NCBI RefSeq assembly: GCF_015234275.1
Contig: NZ_JADGII010000022.1
DNA from: Prosthecochloris ethylica
GTDB lineage: Bacteria > Bacteroidota > Chlorobiia > Chlorobiales > Chlorobiaceae
Direction: 5' to 3' (one strand)
Length of the DNA stretch: 27,282 nucleotides
Part shown: one piece after another, positions 16,012-23,905 of the stretch
Position numbering within the stretch: the stretch's first letter is position 1
Layout of the letters: the number at the start of each line of letters is the position of its first letter
The notes under the pieces: model-generated
Told to the model about the DNA's origin: nothing
The model's database searches: none
The model's input: the letters and a program-made list of their open reading frames with translations, nothing else
Translations under genes and position numbers: made by a program

Positions 16012-16818
16012 CTAATACAGCGCACGATCGAAGACGCGTCGGTGCTTCAGGGTCACCGGATGATCTTCGCCGAGGTATTTGAAAATCGCGATACAGGCCT
16101 TGCGCGAACCGTCGTCATCATAGTAGCGGCTCTCTCTGATCACGCCGATAAAAGCCTCGAGCGCATCGCTGAAGGCTCCGGAACGAAGACATGCAAGAGC
16201 CGCACGATACCGCTCACGGACCGGATCGTCCGGCAAAGCATCCTCGTCTTTCTGCAAGAGCCCTCCCAGCGTTCTGACCGCATCGCAGAACTCGCCGTAC
16301 CCGGGCTCGCCTTCCAGCCGCTCGTTCAGTTTCAGTGCATCGTCAGGATGCCCAAAAAGCCTGATCCGGATCATCAGTGCCAGGGCCGCAATGTTATCAG
16401 CCTCATTGACGAGCACCTCGTCGAGAATAGCTGCCGCCTGCCGCTCTTTTCCCTCCCCGACAAGATCTTGGGCAAGTTTGACCTCTGCCGAATAACGGCT
16501 CGGAAGTGCCCGTTTCAGCCACTGCTCGATCTGGGCTTCAGGCAGAGCCCCGGTAAACTCGTCGGTTATACTGCCGTCGATAAACAGCTTGACATTCGGA
16601 ATCCCGCTGACGTTGTAACGCGAAGCGATATCAGGATACTCCTCGGTATTGATTTTTACCAGTTTCACCTTGCCGCCGAATTTCTCAGCTATCCGTTCCA
16701 GGACAGGGGTAAGCATACGGCAGGGGTCGCACCACTGCGCCCAGAAATCCACGAGCACCGGAAGCTCATGGCTCTGCTCCAGCACATCGCAGCTGAAATC
16801 GAACTGGTGATCATTCAT
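16012..16818 (-). CDS. Thioredoxin/TPR chaperone-like protein, CnoX (YbbN) type
   Basis: 268 residues from the ATG at 16818; a GTG two codons earlier (16824) is also possible. Residues about 5-105 are a thioredoxin fold with active site WCDPC, a cis-proline in SGIPNVKLF, and the DFWAQW strand. The rest is helical with TPR-like pairs (EVKLAQDLVGEGKERQAAAI and ERYRAALACLRSGAFSDALE). This layout matches CnoX/YbbN, a holdase that protects proteins from oxidants and hands them to chaperones. Unlike the E. coli protein, which lacks a redox pair, this one has an intact CxxC, so it may also reduce disulfides. No signal peptide is present, so it is cytoplasmic. Confidence 0.85.
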   Translation of the reverse strand: MNDHQFDFSCDVLEQSHELPVLVDFWAQWCDPCRMLTPVLERIAEKFGGKVKLVKINTEEYPDIASRYNVSGIPNVKLFIDGSITDEFTGALPEAQIEQWLKRALPSRYSAEVKLAQDLVGEGKERQAAAILDEVLVNEADNIAALALMIRIRLFGHPDDALKLNERLEGEPGYGEFCDAVRTLGGLLQKDEDALPDDPVRERYRAALACLRSGAFSDALEAFIGVIRESRYYDDDGSRKACIAIFKYLGEDHPVTLKHRRVFDRALY

Positions 16819-16824
16819 ACTCAC

Positions 16825-17046
16825 AATACAAACAAAGTATTCCTGTTATTATTTTTATTATCTCCATTACATACAGAACAATCAACAAACAGCACGTCTC
16901 CTGCGGCACACAGGCAAAAGTGCTCTGAAATTGCTGCAAGATACAATTTTAGCGTCGAAAAAGCCCGTTTTGAAAGAAATCTTTAACGATCGCGTCAGGT
17001 TTTCTATTTTCGTAGGTTACATGATTCATTCAAACTGAAAAGCACC
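16825..17046. other. Divergent A/T-rich intergenic region
   Basis: A 222-bp gap between the divergent CnoX-like gene and smsC. It is A/T-rich relative to its surroundings and must contain both promoters, but no hexamer pair was good enough to call. No IscR-like palindrome, riboswitch or tRNA could be recognised by eye. Confidence 0.5.
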
Positions 17047-17805
17047 ATGCTCAGCATCACCAACCTGCATGTCGCCATCAATGGCAAAGAGGTGCTGAAA
17101 GGCATCGACCTGACCATCGATCGGGGCGAAACCGTCATTCTTTTCGGACCTAACGGCTCAGGAAAAACCACGCTGCTCTATACCATCATGGGTATAGGCA
17201 ACTACGAAGTGACTGAGGGCAGCATTGTTTTCAATGACCACGACATCACCTCGATGCCTGCGTACGAACGGGCCCGGCTCGGTATCGGCATGTCGATGCA
17301 GCGCCCTCCATCCATCCATGGGCTCACGACCCGGGGCCTTGTGCAGATGTGCGCGGCAGACCGCGACATCGACATCGATAAGCTCGCCCGGAAAGTGAAT
17401 CTCGAGGATTTCCTCGACCGGGATATCAACCTGGGGTTCTCCGGAGGCGAAATCAAGCGCTCCGAAATCCTCCAGCTGATGGCCCAGCACCCGGAACTGG
17501 TCCTGTTCGACGAACCAGAATCCGGAGTCGACGTCGAAAACATGGCACTTGTCGGCAAAATGGCCCGCGAACTTCTTGAAGAGAACCTGCACCCTGACCA
17601 GCGTCACACGATGAAGGAACTGAAGCATGAACGGCGCACATCGGGCCTGATCATCACGCATACCGGTCATATCCTCGATTATATCACGGCCGACAGGGGC
17701 CATGTGCTCTATAACGGCGTGCTGTGCTGTGCAGACAATCCGAAGCGGATCCTGGAGCACCTGGCCAGATACGGCTACAGGGAGTGTATCCGGTGCCTGT
17801 CATAA
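17047..17805 (+). CDS. SmsC, SufC-like ATPase of the minimal SUF Fe-S assembly system
   Basis: 252 residues. Walker A GPNGSGKTT is at 34-42, Q-loop SMQRPP near 83-88, signature FSGGE at 131-135, Walker B LVLFDEP at 151-157 and the H-loop histidine in ITHTGH near 205. Between the D-loop and H-loop there is a short insert (about 180-199, NLHPDQRHTMKELKHERRT) absent from E. coli SufC. The C-terminus carries CC at 227-228 and a CxxC at 247-250. These traits recall the archaeal/anaerobe SufC-like proteins of the SMS system. The ATPase drives cluster assembly on the SufBD-like scaffold encoded 22 nt downstream. No SufS, SufE/U, SufD or carrier gene is nearby. Confidence 0.8.
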   Translation: MLSITNLHVAINGKEVLKGIDLTIDRGETVILFGPNGSGKTTLLYTIMGIGNYEVTEGSIVFNDHDITSMPAYERARLGIGMSMQRPPSIHGLTTRGLVQMCAADRDIDIDKLARKVNLEDFLDRDINLGFSGGEIKRSEILQLMAQHPELVLFDEPESGVDVENMALVGKMARELLEENLHPDQRHTMKELKHERRTSGLIITHTGHILDYITADRGHVLYNGVLCCADNPKRILEHLARYGYRECIRCLS

Positions 17806-17827
17806 CCTTAAGAGAAGATTGACCACC

Positions 17828-18982
17828 ATGAACGTAGATCTGTCAAAATACGAATTCAGCGGGCACCAAAGCCAGGAGGTCGATGACCTGAAGCGTCTCG
17901 ACCGGCATGAACAGGAAAGCATGAAAATGGCGGGCTTCGATACCGGGGAAAAAGACCGCAGCGCCTCGTTCGTGCAGATAGACCACAACCATGCATTCTG
18001 CAAATCATATGACCCCGGTGTAGAAATCCTGCCTCTCGGACTGGCCATGAAGATCCATGAGGGACTTGCCGATTACCGCTGGAAACTGCTGAAACCAGAC
18101 AAGGACGAGTTCACGCGCATGGCATCAGAACAGACCCATGGCGGATACGTGATCCGGGTGAAAAAAGGAGCGAAACTCACGGCGCCGATACAATCGTGCC
18201 TGATGATGCACACCAACAATGTCGGGCAGAACGTGCATAACATCGTCATCATCGAGGAAGGAGCGGAAGCTCATATCCTGTCGGGCTGTACAACATCGGA
18301 AGCTGACCAGGCAGCGGCTCACATCGGCATTTCTGAATTCTACGTCGAAAAAAATGCACACCTGACCTTTACCATGGTGCACAACTGGGGCCAGCATGTC
18401 GATGTGAGGCCGCGATCGGCCGGAAAGGTAGAGGCGGGCGGAGTGTTCCTGAGCAATTATGTCAGTCTCAAACCTGTCAGAAACCTCCAGATGTACCCCT
18501 CGATCACCATGAGCGGTGCCGGGTCCGTTTCGCGCTTCAACTCGGTCATCGTGGCTACGGAGGGGACCTATATGGATGTCGGCAACAAAGTGGTTCTCGA
18601 TGCCCCGGACACCAGGACGGAAATCCTCTCGCACGCCATCGCATCAGGCGGTCATATTGTCGCCAGGGGACATATCCGGGCGAACCATGCCCCAGCGAAA
18701 GGGCACCTGGAATGCCAGGGGCTGCTGCTCAATCACGGCATTATCCAGGCCATACCGGAACTTGATGGACGGGCGGAGGGAACTGAACTTTCCCACGAAG
18801 CAGCGGTCGGTAAAATCGCCAAGGAGGAACTGGAATACCTCATGATCAGGGGACTCGACGAAGAACAGGCAAGCTCCGCTATCGTGCGTGGCTTCCTCAA
18901 CATCGATATCATGGGGCTGCCGGAAGAACTGAAGGCAGAAATCGACAAGGCAATTGCAGAAACCGAAAAAAGCATGTTCTGA
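17828..18982 (+). CDS. SmsB, single SufBD-like scaffold protein
   Basis: 384 residues from the ATG at 17828; the open frame extends upstream over smsC but the family begins here. It has the SufBD beta-helix core (about 115-310) and a helical C-terminal end (about 322-380). Aligned by eye with E. coli, C296 in HLECQGLLL falls on SufB Cys405, E324 in LSHEAAVGKI on SufB Glu434, and H323 on SufD His360. One protein therefore carries the residues that E. coli divides between SufB and SufD, as expected for a homodimeric ancestral scaffold. It would build Fe-S clusters in the cytoplasm with SmsC. Its TGA overlaps the next ATG by one base. Confidence 0.82.
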   Translation: MNVDLSKYEFSGHQSQEVDDLKRLDRHEQESMKMAGFDTGEKDRSASFVQIDHNHAFCKSYDPGVEILPLGLAMKIHEGLADYRWKLLKPDKDEFTRMASEQTHGGYVIRVKKGAKLTAPIQSCLMMHTNNVGQNVHNIVIIEEGAEAHILSGCTTSEADQAAAHIGISEFYVEKNAHLTFTMVHNWGQHVDVRPRSAGKVEAGGVFLSNYVSLKPVRNLQMYPSITMSGAGSVSRFNSVIVATEGTYMDVGNKVVLDAPDTRTEILSHAIASGGHIVARGHIRANHAPAKGHLECQGLLLNHGIIQAIPELDGRAEGTELSHEAAVGKIAKEELEYLMIRGLDEEQASSAIVRGFLNIDIMGLPEELKAEIDKAIAETEKSMF

Positions 18983-19491
18983 TGAAAACAACCTCCCTCA
19001 TCATGACGCTCCTCTGCCTGCAGGCAGCACCGGCATTCGCCGAAGAAATCGACAGTTTCGAGGGTCAGCTTCCCTTGCAGATCAATGAACAGGAGGCCGC
19101 CTCCTGCGACTGGGATCAGACCGGCTGCATCACCATCAGCATTTCCAATCTCAGAAACAGCGACGGCCTGCTCGGTGTAGCCCTCTTCCGCACGGAACAC
19201 GGGTTTCCGGAAAAATCGGAAAAAGCTTTTGCCCTGACCGGCATCAGACTCGAAAACGAGCGACAGGAAATCATCCTGCGTGATATCCCGTACGGCACCT
19301 ATGCGGTGAGCGTGCTGCACGATGAAAATGCCAACATGGAAATGGACAAAAACTGGCTGGGCATCCCCCGGGAAGGATTCGGGGCTTCGAACAATCCGAA
19401 AATCTCCATGGGGCCTCCCGAGTTCGATGAATCGAATTTTGTGCTCGACGCCAGTGACATATCGCTGATCATCGACATGAAGTATTTTTAA
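18982..19491 (+). CDS. Secreted DUF2141-family protein
   Basis: 169 residues with a signal peptide (MKTTSLIMTLLCLQAAPAFA, cleavage near AFA-EE). The mature part contains the DUF2141 pattern: ISNLRNSDGLLGVALF, an immunoglobulin-like strand RDIPYGTYAVSVLHDENAN, and the signature NWLGIPREGFGASNNP followed by GPPEFDESNFVL. The function of DUF2141 is unknown; members are periplasmic or outer-membrane associated. The ATG shares a base with the smsB stop (TGATG), so expression is tied to the Fe-S genes. Two cysteines (DWDQTGC and SCDW) near the N-terminus could form a disulfide. Confidence 0.85.
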   Translation: MKTTSLIMTLLCLQAAPAFAEEIDSFEGQLPLQINEQEAASCDWDQTGCITISISNLRNSDGLLGVALFRTEHGFPEKSEKAFALTGIRLENERQEIILRDIPYGTYAVSVLHDENANMEMDKNWLGIPREGFGASNNPKISMGPPEFDESNFVLDASDISLIIDMKYF

Positions 19492-19515
19492 TCAACCTGT
19501 CATCCGGCAAGCACC

Positions 19516-19716
19516 ATGAACACTTTCTTACATAGACTACCGGCGGCCGGCATGCTGACTGCGATGCTGCTGGTTTCCTGCAAACCCACCGTCAAGGTGG
19601 AAGCTCCGGAAAAACCCATTGTCATCAACATGAATATCAAAATCGACCATGAAATCCGTGTCAGGGTCGATCGGGAACTGGAAGATCTTCTTGACAGCAA
19701 ACAAGGACTTTTTTAA
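19516..19716 (+). CDS. ynbE: YnbE-like lipoprotein
   Basis: 66 residues. A signal peptide ends in lipobox LLVSC (lipidated Cys near 22). The mature part, KPTVKVEAPEKPIVINMNI followed by KIDHEIRVRVDRELEDLL, matches the YnbE family closely, including the EAPEKPI-IN-MN-KI-HEI core. In E. coli YnbE is an outer-membrane lipoprotein that extends the beta-sheet of YdbH to complete a bridge carrying phospholipids to the outer membrane. It lies 24 nt after the DUF2141 gene and 12 nt before ydbL. Confidence 0.88.
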   Translation: MNTFLHRLPAAGMLTAMLLVSCKPTVKVEAPEKPIVINMNIKIDHEIRVRVDRELEDLLDSKQGLF

Positions 19717-19728
19717 CCGGAGACAACC

Positions 19729-20085
19729 ATGCAACGTTCATTCAGCTCACGCCCTGCCCCTGTACGCCTTCTCGGATATCTGCTTTTCAGCATGCTCCTC
19801 CTGCTACCGTTACGGGCCGATGCGATCGATCTCGACACAGCCCGCCGGCAGGGACTTGCCGGTGAAACCGATTCGGGGCTCCTCGCACGACCTCCGCAGG
19901 CAGGCGATGAAGCCAGGCCGCTCATCACAACGGTCAACGCACAGCGAAAAACCGAGTACACCAGAATCGCCACCCAGAACGGGATAACGGCAGACGTGGT
20001 CGGCAGGATGATGTTTGAAAAACTCTACCCCACGCTACCGTCCGGGACCTGGGTTCGCATCGATGGAGAGTGGTCGAAAAAATAA
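19729..20085 (+). CDS. ydbL: YdbL-like periplasmic protein (DUF1318)
   Basis: 118 residues. A signal peptide with a long leucine core (LLGYLLFSMLLLLPL) ends near ADA. The mature domain has IDLDTARRQGLAGETDSGLL, then VNAQRKTEYTRIATQNGIT and a terminal PSGTWVRIDGEWSKK. This matches YdbL, which in E. coli helps YdbH and YnbE interact properly, a chaperone-like role. The stop overlaps the ydbH ATG by one base (TAATG), implying translational coupling. Confidence 0.88.
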   Translation: MQRSFSSRPAPVRLLGYLLFSMLLLLPLRADAIDLDTARRQGLAGETDSGLLARPPQAGDEARPLITTVNAQRKTEYTRIATQNGITADVVGRMMFEKLYPTLPSGTWVRIDGEWSKK

Positions 20086-22154
20086 TGAAACGACTGCCGG
20101 CAGCCGCCCTGTCCCTGTTGCTGCTTGTCCTGGTCACAGCTGCCGCAACATGGTTCACCTCACCCAGGGTCATCCGCCACCTCCTCGAGCAACAGGCAAC
20201 CCGTGCCGGACTGGAGCTCCGGCTCGAACAGGTGGGGCGTCTGCGCTGGGGATCGATCTCGTGCGGAATGCTGGAACTCAGCACGACGTCGACTCCTTCG
20301 TGGAATCTCTCTCTCGATAATGTCCGCCTGACATGGAGCACCTCTCTTTCTCCCGCAACTGCACTGAAGCAGTTCCAGGAAGGCAGCCTGCTCGTCGAAA
20401 CGGTTATCGAGGCTGGACAAGCTACCCTTCACCTGCCGGACCGCAACCTGAAACTCTCAGACAGCGGTTCGGAACTGTCAGCAGCAATCATGCTGCAGCG
20501 AAGTGCCGACGAAGGCTGGAAAGCAGTGCCGCAGCAGCTCGACTACGCCATCACCGATGCCTCGCTCGACATCAACACCCTGCATCTCGGCGGAATCAGT
20601 TACCCGTTCAGCTTTTGCCGGGACAACGACTGGAAACAGCAGACAGCGCCACTCGGTATTTCGAGCATCGCAAGCAATGACGCCCCTCTGCCGGCAAGAA
20701 ATTTTTCTGCACAGATCGCCCTGTCTCCAGAACTGCTCGGCAGTGAGCTCATCACGCTGGAGCGGTGCTCGGTCGATCTCATGGAATGGAAAGCATCGAC
20801 GCCTGCGCTCACGTACGACAACACGGCATCGACAGCGATCTTCACACTGCATCTTGACGACATCAGTCTGAACGAACCGGGAGTCACAGGAACATTCAGC
20901 GGCTACCTTCCGCTGACCGTCACCCCGAAAGGGATCACCCTCCGGCAGGGCTCGCTGAAAAGCGCTCCCGGCTCGGAACTGTTCGTACGCTCATCTGATG
21001 GACACCCGCTGGCAACCCTTCATCCTGCAGGACGCGGGACAGAAACCCTGCAGGATATCAATGCAGAGATCAGGTTCGAAGGTCCCCTGGACCGATTGAC
21101 GTCTCTCAGGGTAACAGACGCTTCCGCACGTCTGTTCGATGGAAACATCGGCATCACGAACGGTATATACCAGCTTGATGAAAAACGAACCGTACTTCCG
21201 CTTACCCTGCAGAATATTCAGCTGAACGATGTCATCGAACTGGAGGGGGATTTTTCCGCTTCATTCAACCTGCCCGTCAGCGGAACACTGCCGCTCGTCA
21301 TCTCTGAACGGGGCCTCGGCATCGAGGCTGCCGAACTCGCATCGTCCGGAATCGCCCTGATCACCCATCATCCCAAGCCAGATTCCACCCGGGCGGCGTC
21401 AACAGACCTCTTCACAACAGCTGCGCTGCCTGTCAGCTACACACTCTCTTCACCATCCGTCCTGCTCGACAGAAGCCCGACCGGAAAAATCACGATCGAT
21501 TTCCGCCTGTCGGAATTCGTCCGCGAAAAAGGACGGGACAAACAGCTATTGCAAGAGCCTGGGGGCAAACTGACGCTGTTTGCCGACCCCGGCGAACCGG
21601 CGGTCATCACTCTCGAACATTTTCGTGCAGGTTTCCTGGGGGGCTCGATCGGAATCGAAACGGTCGAATACAACATCAGCCGGCACCAGGCGCAATTCGT
21701 CCTGCAGCTCGACAATGTTCCCCTGCAGAAGCTTCTTTCGCTGCAGGGAGTGAACAAGGTGCTTGCATCGGGGAGTGTCAGGGGAACACTCCCGGTCTCC
21801 ATCGATGGACCGGTTTTCGAAATTCACCAGGGAGCCATGAGCGCAGCACAGAACGGTACGATTACCTACCAGACCTCGGAAGAGGAAATGAGTGCGGCAC
21901 ACCAGGGACTGCAAACCACCTACGCCGCGTTGTCGGACTTCCGCTACAACACCCTTCAGGCCGCTATCGATATCGCTCCTGACGGGGAGTCGTTCATCGC
22001 CCTGCAGCTCAAGGGACACAACCCGGAATTCCAGGACGGTCGTGAGGTGCACCTCAACATCAACGTCGAGCAGAACCTCCTCGATCTCCTGCGCAGCCTG
22101 ACCATATCGGGAGCGGTTGAACAGGCCATCACGGAAAAAGCGCAACAACAGTGA
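20085..22154 (+). CDS. ydbH: YdbH-like AsmA-type inter-membrane lipid transport protein
   Basis: 689 residues from the ATG at 20085; a GTG at 20070 is also in frame but overlaps ydbL more. An N-terminal membrane anchor (about 4-24, LSLLLLVLVTAAATWF) is followed by long stretches of repeated beta-strands. The C-terminal domain has GTITYQTSEEE, ALSDFRYNTLQAAIDI, LQLKGHNPEF and VHLNINVEQNLLDLLRSL, the diagnostic YdbH end. It is shorter than the E. coli protein (879 residues), so the bridge would be shorter. YdbH spans the periplasm from the inner membrane and meets YnbE, working redundantly with TamB and YhdP in enterics. Confidence 0.88.
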   Translation: MKRLPAAALSLLLLVLVTAAATWFTSPRVIRHLLEQQATRAGLELRLEQVGRLRWGSISCGMLELSTTSTPSWNLSLDNVRLTWSTSLSPATALKQFQEGSLLVETVIEAGQATLHLPDRNLKLSDSGSELSAAIMLQRSADEGWKAVPQQLDYAITDASLDINTLHLGGISYPFSFCRDNDWKQQTAPLGISSIASNDAPLPARNFSAQIALSPELLGSELITLERCSVDLMEWKASTPALTYDNTASTAIFTLHLDDISLNEPGVTGTFSGYLPLTVTPKGITLRQGSLKSAPGSELFVRSSDGHPLATLHPAGRGTETLQDINAEIRFEGPLDRLTSLRVTDASARLFDGNIGITNGIYQLDEKRTVLPLTLQNIQLNDVIELEGDFSASFNLPVSGTLPLVISERGLGIEAAELASSGIALITHHPKPDSTRAASTDLFTTAALPVSYTLSSPSVLLDRSPTGKITIDFRLSEFVREKGRDKQLLQEPGGKLTLFADPGEPAVITLEHFRAGFLGGSIGIETVEYNISRHQAQFVLQLDNVPLQKLLSLQGVNKVLASGSVRGTLPVSIDGPVFEIHQGAMSAAQNGTITYQTSEEEMSAAHQGLQTTYAALSDFRYNTLQAAIDIAPDGESFIALQLKGHNPEFQDGREVHLNINVEQNLLDLLRSLTISGAVEQAITEKAQQQ

Positions 22155-22199
22155 CACCGCGCCCCCCGGAACTTCATCAAACACCTAAACGTACTCATC

Positions 22200-22724
22200 A
22201 TGAACTGGACATCGCTTCTGCACAGAGAAATTGACGCCCTGTATCCCTGCACGGTACGCCTTATCGATCTGCTGGACCAGAATGACCTGCAATGGAAACC
22301 ATCAACAGGCACGAACTGGATGACGACCGCCCAGCTTCTCATGCATCTCTCGACGGCCTGCGGCGTTCCCATGAAAGATTTCGTCACGGGGGACAGCGGT
22401 ATACCTGAAGATCTCGCTGCCAATCAGCTCACCTTTGACGAGATGCTGCCCCCGGCCGAACACATGCCTGCCGCCCAGAGTATTCCGGAAGCCCTGGAGC
22501 TTCTCGAACAGGACCGGCAGATGGCAGGTGACGCAATAGATATGTGCAGTGAAAACGATCTTGAACAGCGACTGATTCCTGCACTGTGGGACCCGACACC
22601 GATGCCGCTCGGATACCGGCTGCTGCAGATGACCGGTCACCTCAACCAGCACAAAACACAGCTCTACTACTACCTGAAACTCATGGGAAAGCCGGTCAAC
22701 ACCAGGACACTGTACGGCATCTGA
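22200..22724 (+). CDS. DinB-fold protein
   Basis: 174 residues and mostly helical. The DinB_2 layout is visible: an early helix with REIDALYPCTVRLIDLLDQNDLQWKP split over 9-34, TTAQLLMHLSTA (His near 49), and the C-terminal GHLNQHKTQLYYYLKLMGKPV, whose two histidines complete the usual three-histidine metal site. Such proteins act as thiol transferases, hydrolases or stress proteins depending on the partner; no specific reaction can be assigned. It begins 45 nt after ydbH on the same strand and may be the last gene of that operon. Confidence 0.78.
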   Translation: MNWTSLLHREIDALYPCTVRLIDLLDQNDLQWKPSTGTNWMTTAQLLMHLSTACGVPMKDFVTGDSGIPEDLAANQLTFDEMLPPAEHMPAAQSIPEALELLEQDRQMAGDAIDMCSENDLEQRLIPALWDPTPMPLGYRLLQMTGHLNQHKTQLYYYLKLMGKPVNTRTLYGI

Positions 22725-22933
22725 GCCCTTCCTGCACAAAAAAAACCTACAAAAATGCAGAAAAAACCTGCATACATCGACATTCGTGTAGCAAATTCGA
22801 ATCACAGCCTGCCCACAAAAATCCGCTAACAAATTACAAAACAAACATATACACAAAAAAGCACAATTCTGGCACAGAAATTGATAATAAAAATGGACAG
22901 CAATCCGTTATCAACACTTTGAAGACATGTGCC
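22725..22933. other. A/T-rich intergenic gap, no gene seen
   Basis: A 209-bp stretch rich in A-runs. It contains a weak 6-bp hairpin (ATGCAG at 22755-22760 with CTGCAT at 22768-22773) without a T-run. The reading frame of the next gene stays open through here but the residue composition (Lys/Thr/Asn-rich, no repeats) is unlike the protein that follows, so it is treated as non-coding and probably holds its promoter. Confidence 0.55.
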
Positions 22934-23863
22934 ATGAACAGCGTAACAACACAATTCGGTGAACTGCACCATACGGATTTTCGTGACCTGTATGCAACCA
23001 CCAGGACTGACGGCTGCCTCGTCAAGGCACACAATACCCTCGATACGCCGTACGGCTCCCTTGTGCCGATGTACTCGGGTGAAGATCAGGGCAGACGACC
23101 ACTCAAACCGCTATCGTTCTATAAAAACGGTGCGTTGAAATCCCTCCCTCTTCAGTCACAGACACTGCTCGATACACCTGCAGGACGCATACCTGCAGAA
23201 CTGGTACTTTTTTATCCTTCAGGAGCCCTGAAAAAAGTCTTTCCGCTCGACGGCCGCCTCAGCGGGTTCTGGTCATGGCAGAATGAACTGAAGCTGGCCG
23301 AAGAGCTGGATCTCGATACTCCGGCAGGAAACCTGAGCACAAAACTGATTTCCATCACCTTTTATGAACGTGGAGCCGTCAAAAGCCTGACCATGTGGCC
23401 CGGGCAGACAACAGCCATCATGACCCCGTATGGAGAAACTGATGTACGAAAAGGCATTGCTTTCTATGAAAACGGTGCTGTACGCTCGTTTGAACCGCTC
23501 CGAAAAACCACTCTGCCGACTCCTCTCGGCATGATGGTAGCATATGACAATGAGCCCAATGGCATTCACGGAGACACCAACTCCGTCGAACTATCTCCCG
23601 ACGGTCTGGTCACGGCACTGAGCACCATTGACAACGAAGTAGAGGTGATCTTTCCGGACGGCAACAGCGTCACGTTCACGCCTGGCGTCAAGAACAATGT
23701 CTGCGGGGACGAACGCAAAGTCAGCACACCGATGAAACTGCGGTTCGAGAACAGCTGCGTGATCATCGACGACAGTGCTCCGTTCAGTCTAGAACACTAC
23801 CGTTTCATCCTCAGGCAGCATAAACGATCAACGGATGAACCCCGGTACTCCTGTACGGGATAA
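22934..23863 (+). CDS. Tandem FYxNGAxKS-repeat protein of unknown function
   Basis: 309 residues from the ATG at 22934. It contains four clear units and a fifth decayed one. Each opens with LDTPAG or a variant (residues 36, 79, 127, 163, 195) and continues to FYxxGAxKS (FYKNGALKS 62, FYPSGALKK 93, FYERGAVKS 143, FYENGAVRS 177). A SPDGLV motif takes this place in the fifth unit. The FY-x-x-G-A core resembles MORN-2/YwqK-type beta-hairpin repeats, but the TP-x-G prefix is extra. There is no signal peptide or membrane segment, so it is presumably cytoplasmic. The C-terminal part (about 230-309) has no repeats. It is not recognised as a named family. Confidence 0.7.
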   Translation: MNSVTTQFGELHHTDFRDLYATTRTDGCLVKAHNTLDTPYGSLVPMYSGEDQGRRPLKPLSFYKNGALKSLPLQSQTLLDTPAGRIPAELVLFYPSGALKKVFPLDGRLSGFWSWQNELKLAEELDLDTPAGNLSTKLISITFYERGAVKSLTMWPGQTTAIMTPYGETDVRKGIAFYENGAVRSFEPLRKTTLPTPLGMMVAYDNEPNGIHGDTNSVELSPDGLVTALSTIDNEVEVIFPDGNSVTFTPGVKNNVCGDERKVSTPMKLRFENSCVIIDDSAPFSLEHYRFILRQHKRSTDEPRYSCTG

Positions 23864-23871
23864 CGCAGAAC

Positions 23872-23905
23872 CGGCAGGCTCACGCGGATACAGATGAGCC
23901 TGCCG
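23872..23905. other. 11-bp stem-loop between convergent genes
   Basis: CGGCAGGCTCA (23872-23882) pairs perfectly with TGAGCCTGCCG (23895-23905) around a 12-nt loop. It spans the stop codon of the - strand flavoprotein and lies 9 nt after the + strand repeat-protein stop. There is no T-run on either side, so it may act as a bidirectional 3'-end hairpin. Confidence 0.5.

Noticed and set aside
16042..16986. 314-codon + strand frame opposite the CnoX-like gene
   Set aside because: The - strand has the WCDPC thioredoxin domain and TPR helices; the + strand frame has no family features and runs into the A/T-rich promoter region.
22586..22933. N-terminal extension of the FYxNGAxKS repeat protein back to 22586
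   Set aside because: The extension overlaps the DinB-fold gene and then a Lys/Thr/Asn-rich A/T stretch; the residue style changes sharply at the ATG at 22934.
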